The notes under the pieces: generated by a model
What the model was told of the DNA's origin: nothing
Seen by the model: the letters and a program-made list of their open reading frames with translations, nothing else
Databases searched by the model: none
Position numbers and translations under genes: made by a program
Part shown: positions 25,840-33,711 of the stretch, piece after piece
Numbering within the stretch: position 1 is the first letter of the stretch
Layout of the letters: every line of letters starts with the position of its first letter
NCBI RefSeq assembly: GCF_004348325.1
Contig: NZ_SMKF01000014.1
Coordinates: 1-64,000, forward strand
DNA from: Micromonospora sp. KC213
GTDB taxonomy: Bacteria > Actinomycetota > Actinomycetes > Mycobacteriales > Micromonosporaceae
Direction of reading: 5' to 3'
DNA length: 64,000 nucleotides

Positions 25840-27495
25840 TCACTGCCGGCTGAGGTTGTCCACCAGCGGCAGCACCGCGCGCCGTCCGGCCGTACCGCCG
25901 TCCGGCGCGGGTGCCCCGTACGTGACGTCGACACCGCGCTCCCGGGCGGCCTGGACGATGCCCGGCACCGACCGCTCGGCCAGCGCGGCGATGGTCATCG
26001 CGGGGTTGACGGTCAATGCCCCGGGCACGGCGGCGCCGTCGGTGACGAATATTCCGGGATGGTTCCGCAGCTCGTGGCGGTCGTCCAGGGCACTGGTCGT
26101 CGGGTCGTCGCCGATCCGGCAGGACGCCAACGGATGCACCGTGTACGCCCCGACCACCTCGTTGGTCCACGGCATCACCCGGGACAACCCGTCGCGTTCC
26201 AGGATGTCGCGCACGGCCGCGTCGGACTCCGCCCAGCCCCGTAGCGTGTTCGGGGTGGGCCGGTAGCGCAGCGCGCCCCGGGCGAGCATCTGCTGCGACA
26301 GCCGGGTCGCGTTGCCCCGCTCCGGCGGCGGCCCGAAGACACCTTCGTTGTCGTCCTCGCTCATCGTGAAGACGGTCAGCCAGGAACGCCAGGTACGCAG
26401 CAGTTCCTTCTTCTCCGCACCGAACCAGGTGGGGCCGGTGGCGTCCGGGACCTGAGCGAGGATGGTGCCGAACCCGGGCGGGAAGTAGAGCTGCTCCAGG
26501 GAGAACCGGCTGTACTCCGGCAGCGAGCCGTCCAGCCGGTCCCAGGTGGCCACGCAGGGGCCCTTGCCGATCTGGTAACCCTCGTACGGCACGCCGTCCG
26601 GGCGGGACAGCCCGAGCACGTCGCGGACCCGGTCCTCGTTGACGATCGCGGTGTTCAGCCGCTCGCCGTTACCGGAGAAGTACCTGCCGACCGCCGCCGG
26701 CATCCGCCCCAGGTGCGGCTCGGAACGCTGGAGGATCACCGGGGTCGCGCCTGCGCCCGCCGCCAGGATCACGATCTTCGCGTCGATCGTTCCGCTATCC
26801 ACCACCACCCGGTAGTCGGTGTCGTCGACCACCGTGTAGTGCACCCGGTAGCCGCCGTCGTCGGTGCGCGAGAGGTGCTGGACCTCGTGCAGCGGGCGGA
26901 TCGTCGCACCGTGTGCCAGCGCCGCCGGCAGGTAGTTGAGCAGCAGCGACCGCTTGGCGTCGAAGCGGCAGCCGGACATCATCCAGTTGCAGTTGGTGCA
27001 CTTGTCGTGGTCGACGGCCACCGGCACCGGGTTGGCCGTCCGACCGGCGCGGTCGCAGGCCGCGCCGAACACGCCACCGGAGAAGGGCACGTCCTTCCAC
27101 TCCTGCCGCACCACCGGCAGCGCCTCGGCCACCCGGTCGTACCAGGGTTCCAGGGTGTCCCGGGAGATCACCGCCGGCCACATCCGCCGGCCGATGCTGC
27201 CCTGCCGTTCGAAGACGAAGCGGGGGGCGCGGGGCATCGCCGCGAAGTAGACGACGCTGCCGCCGCCGACGCAGTTGCCCCCGAGCACGCTCATCCCGTC
27301 GCCGATGACGAAGTCGAACGCCCGGGTGGAGGAGGAGCCGAACTTCAGGTCATGGTCGAAATCCGGGCCGGTCAGCCAGGGGCCGCGTTCGAGAACGACC
27401 ACCCGCGCCCCACCGGCGGCCAGGTGGTAGGCGGTGATCGCACCGCCGAATCCGCTGCCGACGACCAGGACGTCGGTGCTTTCGGTGACCGTCAT
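25840..27495 (-). CDS. GMC-family FAD oxidoreductase
   Basis: 551 aa. The FAD motif is VLVVGSGFGGAITAYHL at the N-terminus, followed by GGNCVGGGSVVY and, near the C-terminus, YTVHPLASCRIGD and HPGIFVTDGAAVPGALTVNPAMTI. It resembles cholesterol-oxidase-like GMC enzymes. KCTNCNWMMSGCRFDAKRS adds a Cys-rich block typical of members that work with a small helper subunit. The start ATG overlaps the stop of the upstream 189-aa gene (ATGA), so the pair is probably a complex. Nine-membered enediyne clusters contain an oxidoreductase of about this size (E9-type). It may dehydrogenate or oxidise a core alcohol. Confidence 0.88.
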   Translation of the reverse strand: MTVTESTDVLVVGSGFGGAITAYHLAAGGARVVVLERGPWLTGPDFDHDLKFGSSSTRAFDFVIGDGMSVLGGNCVGGGSVVYFAAMPRAPRFVFERQGSIGRRMWPAVISRDTLEPWYDRVAEALPVVRQEWKDVPFSGGVFGAACDRAGRTANPVPVAVDHDKCTNCNWMMSGCRFDAKRSLLLNYLPAALAHGATIRPLHEVQHLSRTDDGGYRVHYTVVDDTDYRVVVDSGTIDAKIVILAAGAGATPVILQRSEPHLGRMPAAVGRYFSGNGERLNTAIVNEDRVRDVLGLSRPDGVPYEGYQIGKGPCVATWDRLDGSLPEYSRFSLEQLYFPPGFGTILAQVPDATGPTWFGAEKKELLRTWRSWLTVFTMSEDDNEGVFGPPPERGNATRLSQQMLARGALRYRPTPNTLRGWAESDAAVRDILERDGLSRVMPWTNEVVGAYTVHPLASCRIGDDPTTSALDDRHELRNHPGIFVTDGAAVPGALTVNPAMTIAALAERSVPGIVQAARERGVDVTYGAPAPDGGTAGRRAVLPLVDNLSRQ

Positions 27496-28061
27496 GCCGG
27501 GCTCCCTGAGGGGGTTGTGTCGGGATGCGGCCGGGCCAGCACCCGGCCGTAGGAGAACGAGGGGAACCGCCACAGCCCGTCGGCGTCGGGCCCGCGGTAG
27601 CCCATCGTGGTGAGGCCGGGGTGGCCGGCGGCCAGCGCATCGACGGTGTGCAGGTGCGCTGCGGCGTCGAAGGCGATGGTGCTGAACATCGCCACGCTCA
27701 CCCACGCCTCCCGCTCGGGGTGGTCGGCCGCGACGAGCTGACCCACCAGCGCCACCCGGTGGTCGTAGGCGAGGGCGACGAAGGGCGGGACCGCCGGGTC
27801 GAGGGTCAGTCCGTGCTCGCCGGCGTACCGGGTGGCATGGTCGTTGAGCAGGTCGGCGAGGGTGTCCAGCGCGGGGCCCATCCCGCCCTCCTCGGTACGC
27901 AGCACGTCGAGCGCGCCGGAGGCGACCGCGCCGCCGCCGGTCGAGACGCCGGCCACCGCCCGATCGTCGGGATCTCGCTTCTCGCCGGGCAGGATCGTGT
28001 CCGCGTACGCCTCGAGCGTCATGGCCCGCGCCGGATCGGCGGCGGGAAGTACGGATTGCAC
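27492..28061 (-). CDS. Small partner of the GMC oxidoreductase (DUF5987 / gluconate dehydrogenase subunit 3-like)
   Basis: 189 aa, mostly helical, with TLEAYADTILPGEKRDPDDRA near the N-terminus and SFSYGRVLARPHPD near the C-terminus. The pattern recalls the small subunits that accompany GMC dehydrogenases, but there is no clear Tat signal. GTG 28061 follows CAGGAGGAAC. It is the first gene of a two-gene operon with the GMC oxidoreductase and lies behind a cluster-element site. The role as a subunit or maturation factor is inferred from the overlap and family resemblance. Confidence 0.7.
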   Translation of the reverse strand: MQSVLPAADPARAMTLEAYADTILPGEKRDPDDRAVAGVSTGGGAVASGALDVLRTEEGGMGPALDTLADLLNDHATRYAGEHGLTLDPAVPPFVALAYDHRVALVGQLVAADHPEREAWVSVAMFSTIAFDAAAHLHTVDALAAGHPGLTTMGYRGPDADGLWRFPSFSYGRVLARPHPDTTPSGSPA

Positions 28062-28129
28062 GGGGGTTCCTCCTGTCGTTGGGGAACAGACCGGGTTCCG
28101 GGGCCTGCGCCGCGCCGGGCCGTCTCATC

Positions 28130-28170
28130 GTTCTGGCCACACGAGGTGGGCTGCATCTTCTCGGTTGCTT
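28130..28170 (-). promoter_or_regulatory. Cluster element for the GMC oxidoreductase operon
   Basis: CATCTTCTCGGTTGCTT on the plus strand at 28154-28170, 93 bp before the GTG at 28061. The only -10-like sequence is CAGAAC (28135-28130) at 18 bp, shorter than elsewhere. Together with the next site it makes a divergent pair. Confidence 0.5.
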
Positions 28171-28217
28171 TTTGAGACCGAACCGATCGACCGGCCCGAA
28201 CGACCCCTCCGGCAACT

Positions 28218-28260
28218 GCGCAACCTGGAAGAACCCTCATGTCATCGCTGTCGGTAGCGT
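28218..28260 (+). promoter_or_regulatory. Cluster element plus promoter for the membrane protein/CopC operon
   Basis: On the minus strand the element reads GTTCTTCCAGGTTGCGC (28234-28218). On the plus strand a 20-bp gap leads to TAGCGT at 28255-28260. The downstream ATG is at 28297. It is the mirror image of the site at 28154, so both divergent operons are served. Confidence 0.6.
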
Positions 28261-28296
28261 GACCGTGCACGCCCTGCGACAGGATGGGAAGCGGAA

Positions 28297-28887
28297 ATGG
28301 CAGTCCACGCGGAACCGCGAAAAGCCGGCCTCGTCGGCCGGCTCAACGGCGCCCACCACCGGGCCGCCCTCAACATCTACCTGCTGATCGTGGTCGCGCA
28401 CTGGGCCGAGCACCTGGTCCAGGCGTACCAGATCTGGGGATTGGGCATGGCCCGGCCGCAGGCCCGGGGCGTGCTCGGGCAGTACTACCCCTGGCTGGTC
28501 ACCTCGGAGTGGCTGCACTACGGTTACGCGCTGCTGATGCTCGTGGGCCTGTTCCTGCTGCGTCCCGGTTTCGTCGGCCGCGCCCGTACCTGGTGGACGG
28601 TCAGCCTGGCCCTCCAGTTCTGGCACCACATCGAGCACGCCCTGCTGTTCCTTCAGGCCCAACTCGGCACCATGTTCTTCGGTGCCGCGGTGCCGACCAG
28701 CGTCGTCCAACTCGTACTGCCCCGGGTCGAACTGCACCTGTTCTACAACTCGGTGGTCTTCGTGCCGATGCTCATCGCGATGTACCTGCACCTGCGGCCG
28801 AACGCAGCCGAGCTGGCGGCCACCACGTGCAGTTGCGTGGCGCACAGCCACCGGCAGCCGCGTCGACCCGCCACCATGCCCGTCTGA
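28297..28887 (+). CDS. His-rich four-helix membrane protein
   Basis: 196 aa with about four hydrophobic helices between residues 25 and 170. Each carries conserved-looking His residues: VAHWAEHLVQAY, SEWLHYGYALLM, FWHHIEHALLF and VELHLFYNSVVF. Repeated HxxEH-type motifs suggest metal or heme binding in the membrane. I do not recognise a named family. It heads an operon with the CopC-like gene and the TIGR03084 gene behind a cluster-element promoter. The C-terminal tail has Cys and His residues (TTCSCVAHSHR). A role in copper or electron handling for a cluster oxidase is possible but inferred. Confidence 0.7.
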   Translation: MAVHAEPRKAGLVGRLNGAHHRAALNIYLLIVVAHWAEHLVQAYQIWGLGMARPQARGVLGQYYPWLVTSEWLHYGYALLMLVGLFLLRPGFVGRARTWWTVSLALQFWHHIEHALLFLQAQLGTMFFGAAVPTSVVQLVLPRVELHLFYNSVVFVPMLIAMYLHLRPNAAELAATTCSCVAHSHRQPRRPATMPV

Positions 28888-28888
28888 G

Positions 28889-29515
28889 ATGGTCACCCCC
28901 GGCACCCGAGGGGGGATCCTCGCGGCGGCCGCGGTCGGCCTCGCGATGACCGTGACCGGCCTGGCCCTCCCGGTGCCGGCGGTGGCGGCGCCCCGCATGG
29001 ACACCGGCGGTGACCTGGTCACCGCCAGTGTCCCGCCCGCCCAGGCTGTACTGGCCACGGCGCCCACCCGGGTCGTGGTGACCTTCGCCGCCGAGCCGCT
29101 GGCCGAGGGGTACCACCTGACCGTGCTGGACACCGAGGGACGGCCGGTCGGCGACACCGAAGCCGTCCGGTCCGGGCACACCCTGACCCGGGACGTCGCC
29201 ATCGACCGGCCGGGTGACTTCACCACCGTCTGGCACGTGCGGTTCGCCGACGGCCGGGAGCTGACCGGCTGGCGACGCTTCAGTGTCGGCACCGGCCAGC
29301 CCCCCGCCCCGCTGAGCGACGCGCAGCGCCAGGCTGCCGAGGCGGTCGGGTCGACCCACGGGCACGGCGTCGACCCGGTCAGCGCCGTCCTGCTCGTGGT
29401 CAACGCCCTGGTGGTAGCCATCGTGGTGACCATGCTGCTGGTCACCCGGCCGCCTCGGGGCGACACCGACGACTCGCCCGACCCGCCCCTGTTCCGACTC
29501 CGAGAGGACGTCTGA
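28889..29515 (+). CDS. CopC-like exported protein with C-terminal membrane anchor
   Basis: 208 aa. A signal peptide (ILAAAAVGLAMTVTGLALPV) is followed by a CopC-type immunoglobulin-like domain: ASVPPAQAVLATAPTRVVVTF, TRDVAIDRPGDFTTVWHVRF and DGRELTGWRRFSV. A single transmembrane helix (SAVLLVVNALVVAIVVTMLL) near residues 160-185 anchors it. True CopC proteins bind copper through an N-terminal His, which is not obvious here, so copper binding is uncertain. The ATG lies two bases after the preceding stop, and its stop overlaps the next start (TGATG). It could serve the nearby multicopper oxidase. Confidence 0.75.
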   Translation: MVTPGTRGGILAAAAVGLAMTVTGLALPVPAVAAPRMDTGGDLVTASVPPAQAVLATAPTRVVVTFAAEPLAEGYHLTVLDTEGRPVGDTEAVRSGHTLTRDVAIDRPGDFTTVWHVRFADGRELTGWRRFSVGTGQPPAPLSDAQRQAAEAVGSTHGHGVDPVSAVLLVVNALVVAIVVTMLLVTRPPRGDTDDSPDPPLFRLREDV

Positions 29516-30318
29516 TGACCCCACAGCCCGACGTGTACAGCGACCTCGCCGCCGAGGGCGAGGACGTCGACCGGATGCTCGCCGGTCTGGACGCCGAGAC
29601 CTGGGCACGCCCCACGCCGGCGCCAGGCTGGACCATCGCCCACCAGGTGGCCCACCTGGCCGCCACCTTCCGGTTGGCCGCGCTGGCCGTCGCCGAGCCC
29701 AAAGCCTTCCAGCAGGTGACGGCCCGGCTCAGCCCCGACTTCGACGCCAACGTCCGGCACGCGCTCGCCAGTTACCTCGCCGACCCGCCGGACGTGCTGC
29801 TGAGCCGGTGGCGGGAGGAGCGAGCCGGCGTGGAAAAGGCGCTCGCCGCGGTCTCCCCCGACCAGCTCGTACCGTGGCTGGTCCGGCCGCTGCCGGCGGG
29901 CGTCCTCGCGGCGGCCGGCATGATGGAGTTGTTCGGGCACGGCCAGGACATCGCCGACGCGCTGGGGGTACACCGCGAACGCACCGACCGGATCCGGCAT
30001 CTGGTCGGGTTCGCCGTACGTACCTGGGACTTCGGCTACCTGGCCCGTGGCCTCGAGGTGCCGGCGGTGCAGCTACGTTTCGAGATCACCGCGCCCTCCG
30101 GGGCGCAGTGGACGTTCGGGCCGGCCGACTCTCCCGAGCGGGTCAGCGGGCCGGCGGTCGACCTCTGCCTGCTGGTGACCCGGCGTCGCCACCGCGCCGA
30201 CCTGGCCCTCACGGCGATCGGCGACGAGGCCGACCGTTGGCTCGACATCGCGCAGGCCTACCGTGGACCGGCCGGCCCCGGCCGAGCACCCGGCCAGTTC
30301 GCCGACGCGACCCGGTGA
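29515..30318 (+). CDS. TIGR03084-family metal-binding protein (MDMPI/DinB-like)
   Basis: 267 aa. The N-terminal four-helix bundle has APGWTIAHQVAHLAATF and, later, MMELFGHGQDIADALGV, which carry the His residues used for metal binding in the mycothiol-dependent isomerase superfamily. The C-terminal domain (LRFEITAPSGAQWTFGPAD) matches the SCP2-like part seen in TIGR03084 proteins. It is the third gene of its operon, translationally coupled by TGATG to the CopC-like gene. In this superfamily a thiol (mycothiol) is often the co-substrate, so a thiol-transfer or detoxification role in enediyne handling is plausible but unproven. Confidence 0.8.
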   Translation: MTPQPDVYSDLAAEGEDVDRMLAGLDAETWARPTPAPGWTIAHQVAHLAATFRLAALAVAEPKAFQQVTARLSPDFDANVRHALASYLADPPDVLLSRWREERAGVEKALAAVSPDQLVPWLVRPLPAGVLAAAGMMELFGHGQDIADALGVHRERTDRIRHLVGFAVRTWDFGYLARGLEVPAVQLRFEITAPSGAQWTFGPADSPERVSGPAVDLCLLVTRRRHRADLALTAIGDEADRWLDIAQAYRGPAGPGRAPGQFADATR

Positions 30319-30356
30319 CCGGCTCCCGATCGGTCGCCCATCCCGGAGTGTGACCT

Positions 30357-30402
30357 CGGCGCCGATCCGGTGTCCGCCGCGGCGGACACCGGATCGGCGC
30401 CG
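30357..30402. terminator. 46-bp perfect palindrome, probable terminator
   Basis: Two perfect 22-base arms flank a central GC, 39 bp after the stop of the TIGR03084 gene and before chorismate mutase. The RNA would fold into a very stable hairpin. It probably ends the 28.3-30.3 kb operon. Confidence 0.7.
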
Positions 30403-30510
30403 TCCGTGCCGGCCACCGCCGTCGCCCCTGGGTACGCTTCGGGCTGCACCGGACCGAACACCGGCCGACGGCGACCGGGTGTCCACCCGACGAACGGAGG
30501 TACGCCCGCC

Positions 30511-30918
30511 ATGACCGCGGACCCAGCCCTCCCCGACGCTTCGGAGCAGGCGGCCCTGACCGTCCGCGCGATCCGGGGCGCGATCCAGGTCGACCGCGAC
30601 GACCCGCGGGACATCACCACGCAGACCCAACGGCTGCTCACCGAGGTGATGCGGCGCAACGAGCTGACCGAAGACGACCTGATCAGCGTCTTCTTCACCG
30701 CCACGCCGGACCTGGTGAGCTGCTTCCCGGCGGAGGCGGCCCGTCGGCTCGGCCTGACCGACGTGCCGTTACTGTGCGCGACGGAGATCTCCGTACCGGG
30801 TGCTCTGGGCCGCGTGGTCCGGCTGTTGGCGCACGTCCGCACCGCCCGGCCCCGCGCCGCAGTCAACCACGTCTACCTCGACGGCGCCGCCCGCCTCCGC
30901 CCCGACCTCGCCGGCTGA
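30511..30918 (+). CDS. aroH: Chorismate mutase, AroH class
   Basis: 135 aa. VRAIRGAIQVDRDD at the start, VMRRNELTEDDLISVFFTAT, DVPLLCATEISVPGAL and a final VNHVYLDGAARLRPDL are the AroH (Bacillus-type trimeric mutase) signatures. Arg, Glu and Cys residues at the expected active-site positions are visible. It converts chorismate to prephenate, precursor of 4-hydroxyphenylpyruvate, which is the substrate of the 4-hydroxymandelate synthase at 42-43 kb. The start ATG follows GGAGG. It could also be a stand-alone housekeeping gene, but its place inside the cluster suggests precursor supply. Confidence 0.9.
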   Translation: MTADPALPDASEQAALTVRAIRGAIQVDRDDPRDITTQTQRLLTEVMRRNELTEDDLISVFFTATPDLVSCFPAEAARRLGLTDVPLLCATEISVPGALGRVVRLLAHVRTARPRAAVNHVYLDGAARLRPDLAG

Positions 30919-30954
30919 GCCCTACGGTCGTCGATCGCCGGGTGCCGGCGGCGA

Positions 30955-30985
30955 ACGGCGGTGCCCCGGGCCGGGACACCGCCGT
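30955..30985. terminator. Hairpin between convergent chorismate mutase and multicopper oxidase genes
   Basis: A 9-bp stem (30955-30963 with 30977-30985), with further GC pairing possible in the loop, lies 37 bp after the mutase stop. Confidence 0.6.
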
Positions 30986-31000
30986 GAGCGCGAGCTCGGT

Positions 31001-32452
31001 TCAGGGGACGATCCGCAGCTGCGCCATCATGCCGTACGCCGAATGCTCCAGCATGTGGCAGTGGTAGACGTAGCGACCGAGGTACCCGCGGAACGTCGCC
31101 TGGACCCGGACACTCTCGCCGGGGGCGAGGAAGACGGTGTCCTTGAGCCCGCGCTCGCCGGGAGCCGGCGGCCGGCCGTTGCGGTCCAGCACCCGGAACT
31201 GCACGAGGTGCATGTGGAAGGTGTGGTTGACCCCACCGAACTCGGTGTCGGTGTTGGTGATCCGCCAGACCTCGGTGGCCCCGTGCCGGATTCGGAAGTC
31301 GATCCGGTCCGGATCCCAGAGCTTGCCGTTGATCAGGCTCTCGATGGTCTCGAAGTTGGTGCTGAGCACGACCTCACGGCGTACCGTCGGCGGCGGCAAC
31401 GCCGGCAGCGGCCGGAGCCGGTCCGGCAGCCGGCTGTGGTCGTGGGCGTGCCGCACCACGTCGAACCGGAGCACCGGCCCCCGGGTCTCGGACAGCACGA
31501 CCTGACTGCCCGGGCGGCGCCGGGAGAAGTCCACCACCACGTCGGCCCGCTCGGCCGGGCCGAGCCGCAGCTCGGTGACCGGCACCGGCGCCGGGAGCAG
31601 TCCGCCGTCCGTGCCCACCTGGACCATCGGCAGGCCATCGAGGTGCAGGGTGAGCGTGCCGTGGGTGGAGGCGTTCAGCAGCCGGAGCCGGTACCTGCGG
31701 GCGGCCACCGGGAAGTACGGCTGTGGCCTGCCGTTGACCAGCACCACCGGGCGGTCGAAGTCGAACGGGTCGAAGTACAGGTTGCCCTGCTCGTCGAAGC
31801 GGGACTCGCGCAGCATGATCGGCACGTCGTACGGACCGTCCGGCAGGCGCAGGTGCCGCTCCTGCGGGTCGTCGATGAGGTAGAAGCCGTGCAGGCCGCG
31901 GTAGACGTGCTCGGCCTCGGTGTGGTGGCTGTGGTCGTGGTACCAGAGGGTGGCCCCCCGTTGCCGGTTCGGGTAGTCGTACACCCGGGACCGGCCCGGC
32001 GCGATGACGTCCATCGGGTGGCCGTCGTCCTCGGGGGCGACGTGCCCGCCGTGCAGGTGCACGTTCGCCGGGTGGTCGAGCTGGTTGTGGTACTCGACGC
32101 GGATCCGGCGACCGGCCCGGGCCCGGATGGTCGGGCCGACGAACCCACCCCCGTACGACAGCACCGGCGTCCGTACGCCGGGCAGCAGCTCGACGGAGGC
32201 GGTGCGGATCGGGATCCGGTAGTGGTCCACGCCGCCCCACGAGCGGACCGGCATCGCCACCGGCGGCACCGGCATCCGGACGCTGAACGGCGTGCCCGTC
32301 GGCGCGGCGCCTCGGGGCGGCGAACCACCGTGCGTCCCGTGCCCGTGCTGCCCGCCGCTCGAAGCCACCGCCCGAAGGTGCTCCCCGGCCGGGATCACCA
32401 GACCGGCTCCGGAGAGGGCGCCGGCCGCCAGGAGATTCCTTCTGCTGATCAT
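31001..32452 (-). CDS. Multicopper oxidase (laccase/CotA/phenoxazinone-synthase-like), exported
   Basis: 483 aa. The Tat-like leader MISRRNLLAAGALSGAGLVI gives export. All four copper-binding segments are intact: HLHGGH, WYHDHSHH, HTFHMHL and YHCHMLEHS, which supply the type 1, 2 and 3 sites. A His/Gly-rich linker (GQHGHGTHGG) follows the leader. The enzyme would oxidise phenols or aromatic amines with O2. It is the last gene of a four-gene run with the epoxide hydrolase, FAD oxidoreductase and SgcJ-like gene, separated from the first by 78 bp. A multicopper oxidase is not part of the standard enediyne gene set. Confidence 0.9.
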   Translation of the reverse strand: MISRRNLLAAGALSGAGLVIPAGEHLRAVASSGGQHGHGTHGGSPPRGAAPTGTPFSVRMPVPPVAMPVRSWGGVDHYRIPIRTASVELLPGVRTPVLSYGGGFVGPTIRARAGRRIRVEYHNQLDHPANVHLHGGHVAPEDDGHPMDVIAPGRSRVYDYPNRQRGATLWYHDHSHHTEAEHVYRGLHGFYLIDDPQERHLRLPDGPYDVPIMLRESRFDEQGNLYFDPFDFDRPVVLVNGRPQPYFPVAARRYRLRLLNASTHGTLTLHLDGLPMVQVGTDGGLLPAPVPVTELRLGPAERADVVVDFSRRRPGSQVVLSETRGPVLRFDVVRHAHDHSRLPDRLRPLPALPPPTVRREVVLSTNFETIESLINGKLWDPDRIDFRIRHGATEVWRITNTDTEFGGVNHTFHMHLVQFRVLDRNGRPPAPGERGLKDTVFLAPGESVRVQATFRGYLGRYVYHCHMLEHSAYGMMAQLRIVP

Positions 32453-32530
32453 TTCTCCCCCAGTTCCACGGCCGCCGCGGACGACCGGCTCGGGTCACCC
32501 GCGGCGGGAGGCCGCACCGCCGGACACCGG

Positions 32531-33688
32531 TCAGCGCAACGGACGGATGAAGCTTCTGATGTCGTCGACCAGCAGTTGGGGCTGTTCCAACGCGGCGAAG
32601 TGACCGCCCCGGTCGAACTCGGTCCAACGGCTGAGGGTGGGCAGGATCCGCTCCGCCCACCGCCGGACCGGGCGTACGGCGTCGGCGGGGAAGCAGGCCA
32701 CCCCGACCGGCATCCGCAGCGGCCAGGGCCCGGCCCAGGTCCGGACGAAGTCGGCGTCGAGCCGGTTGGACTCGTAGTAGAGCTGGGCGCTGGAGCCGGC
32801 GGTGCCGGTCAACCAGTAGATCATCACGTTGGTGAGCAGATCGTCCCGGTCGACGGCGTCCTCCGGCGCCTTCACCGAGTCGGTCCACTCCCAGAACTTC
32901 TCCACGATCCAGGCGAGCTGCCCCACCGGCGAGTCGGTCAGGGCGTACGCCAGGGTCTGCGGACGGGTGGACTGGATCTTGCGCCAGCCGGCGCCGTCCT
33001 GCTCGAACGTCTGCGCGAATTCCAGCCGGGCGAGGTCCTCCACGCCGAGGTCGGCGAACATGGCCGGGTCCTCGGGCGGGAAGGTGGCGAGCATGTTGAC
33101 GTGGACGCCGGCGACGTGCTCCGGGTCGGCGAGCCCCAGCTCCAGGGAGATCGGCATCCCCCAGTCGCCGCCCTGGGCGACGTACCGGTCGTAGCCGAGC
33201 CGCCGCATGAGTTCGGCCCAGGCCCGCGCCACCCGCCGGGTGTCCCAGCCGACCTCCCGGGTCGGGCCGGAGAACCCGTACCCCGGAATCGACGGGATCA
33301 CCACGTGGCAGGCGTCGGCCGGGTCGCCGCCGTGCGCGGCCGGATCGGTCAGCGGCCCGACGATCCCGAGGAACTCCACGAACGAACCCGGCCAGCCGTG
33401 CGTGAGGATCACCGGAGTCGCGGTCGGCTCGGCCGAGCGGACGTGCACGACGTGCACGTCGGTGCCGTCGATCTCCGTGACGAACTGCGGGAAGGCGTTG
33501 AGCCGTCGCTCGGCGGCCCGCCAGTCGTAGCGGTGCCGCCAGTGGTCGACCAGGTCACGCAGGTAGTCCAACGGCACCCCGCGCTCCCATCCCACTCCGG
33601 GAAGCTCGGTGGGCCAGCGGACGGCGGCGAGCCGACGGTCCAGGTCGTCGAGGTCGGCCTGCGGGACGTCGATCCGGAACGGACGCAT
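32531..33688 (-). CDS. Epoxide hydrolase, SgcF/NcsF2-like
   Basis: 385 aa, alpha/beta hydrolase of the microsomal epoxide hydrolase type. The N-terminal lid segment (PFRIDVPQADLDDLDRRLAA) is typical. The oxyanion loop is HGWPGS, the nucleophile Asp is in AQGGDWG, and the catalytic His is in RGGHFAALEQP; two Tyr for the epoxide are supplied by the cap (YGFSG region and YYESN). SgcF, NcsF2 and KedF open an epoxide on nine-membered enediyne cores to a diol. Its presence is one of the main reasons to favour a nine-membered core here. The ATG at 33688 has AGGGTCC before it. Confidence 0.9.
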   Translation of the reverse strand: MRPFRIDVPQADLDDLDRRLAAVRWPTELPGVGWERGVPLDYLRDLVDHWRHRYDWRAAERRLNAFPQFVTEIDGTDVHVVHVRSAEPTATPVILTHGWPGSFVEFLGIVGPLTDPAAHGGDPADACHVVIPSIPGYGFSGPTREVGWDTRRVARAWAELMRRLGYDRYVAQGGDWGMPISLELGLADPEHVAGVHVNMLATFPPEDPAMFADLGVEDLARLEFAQTFEQDGAGWRKIQSTRPQTLAYALTDSPVGQLAWIVEKFWEWTDSVKAPEDAVDRDDLLTNVMIYWLTGTAGSSAQLYYESNRLDADFVRTWAGPWPLRMPVGVACFPADAVRPVRRWAERILPTLSRWTEFDRGGHFAALEQPQLLVDDIRSFIRPLR

Positions 33689-33711
33689 GGTGGACCCTCC
33701 GTTTCTCGTGG

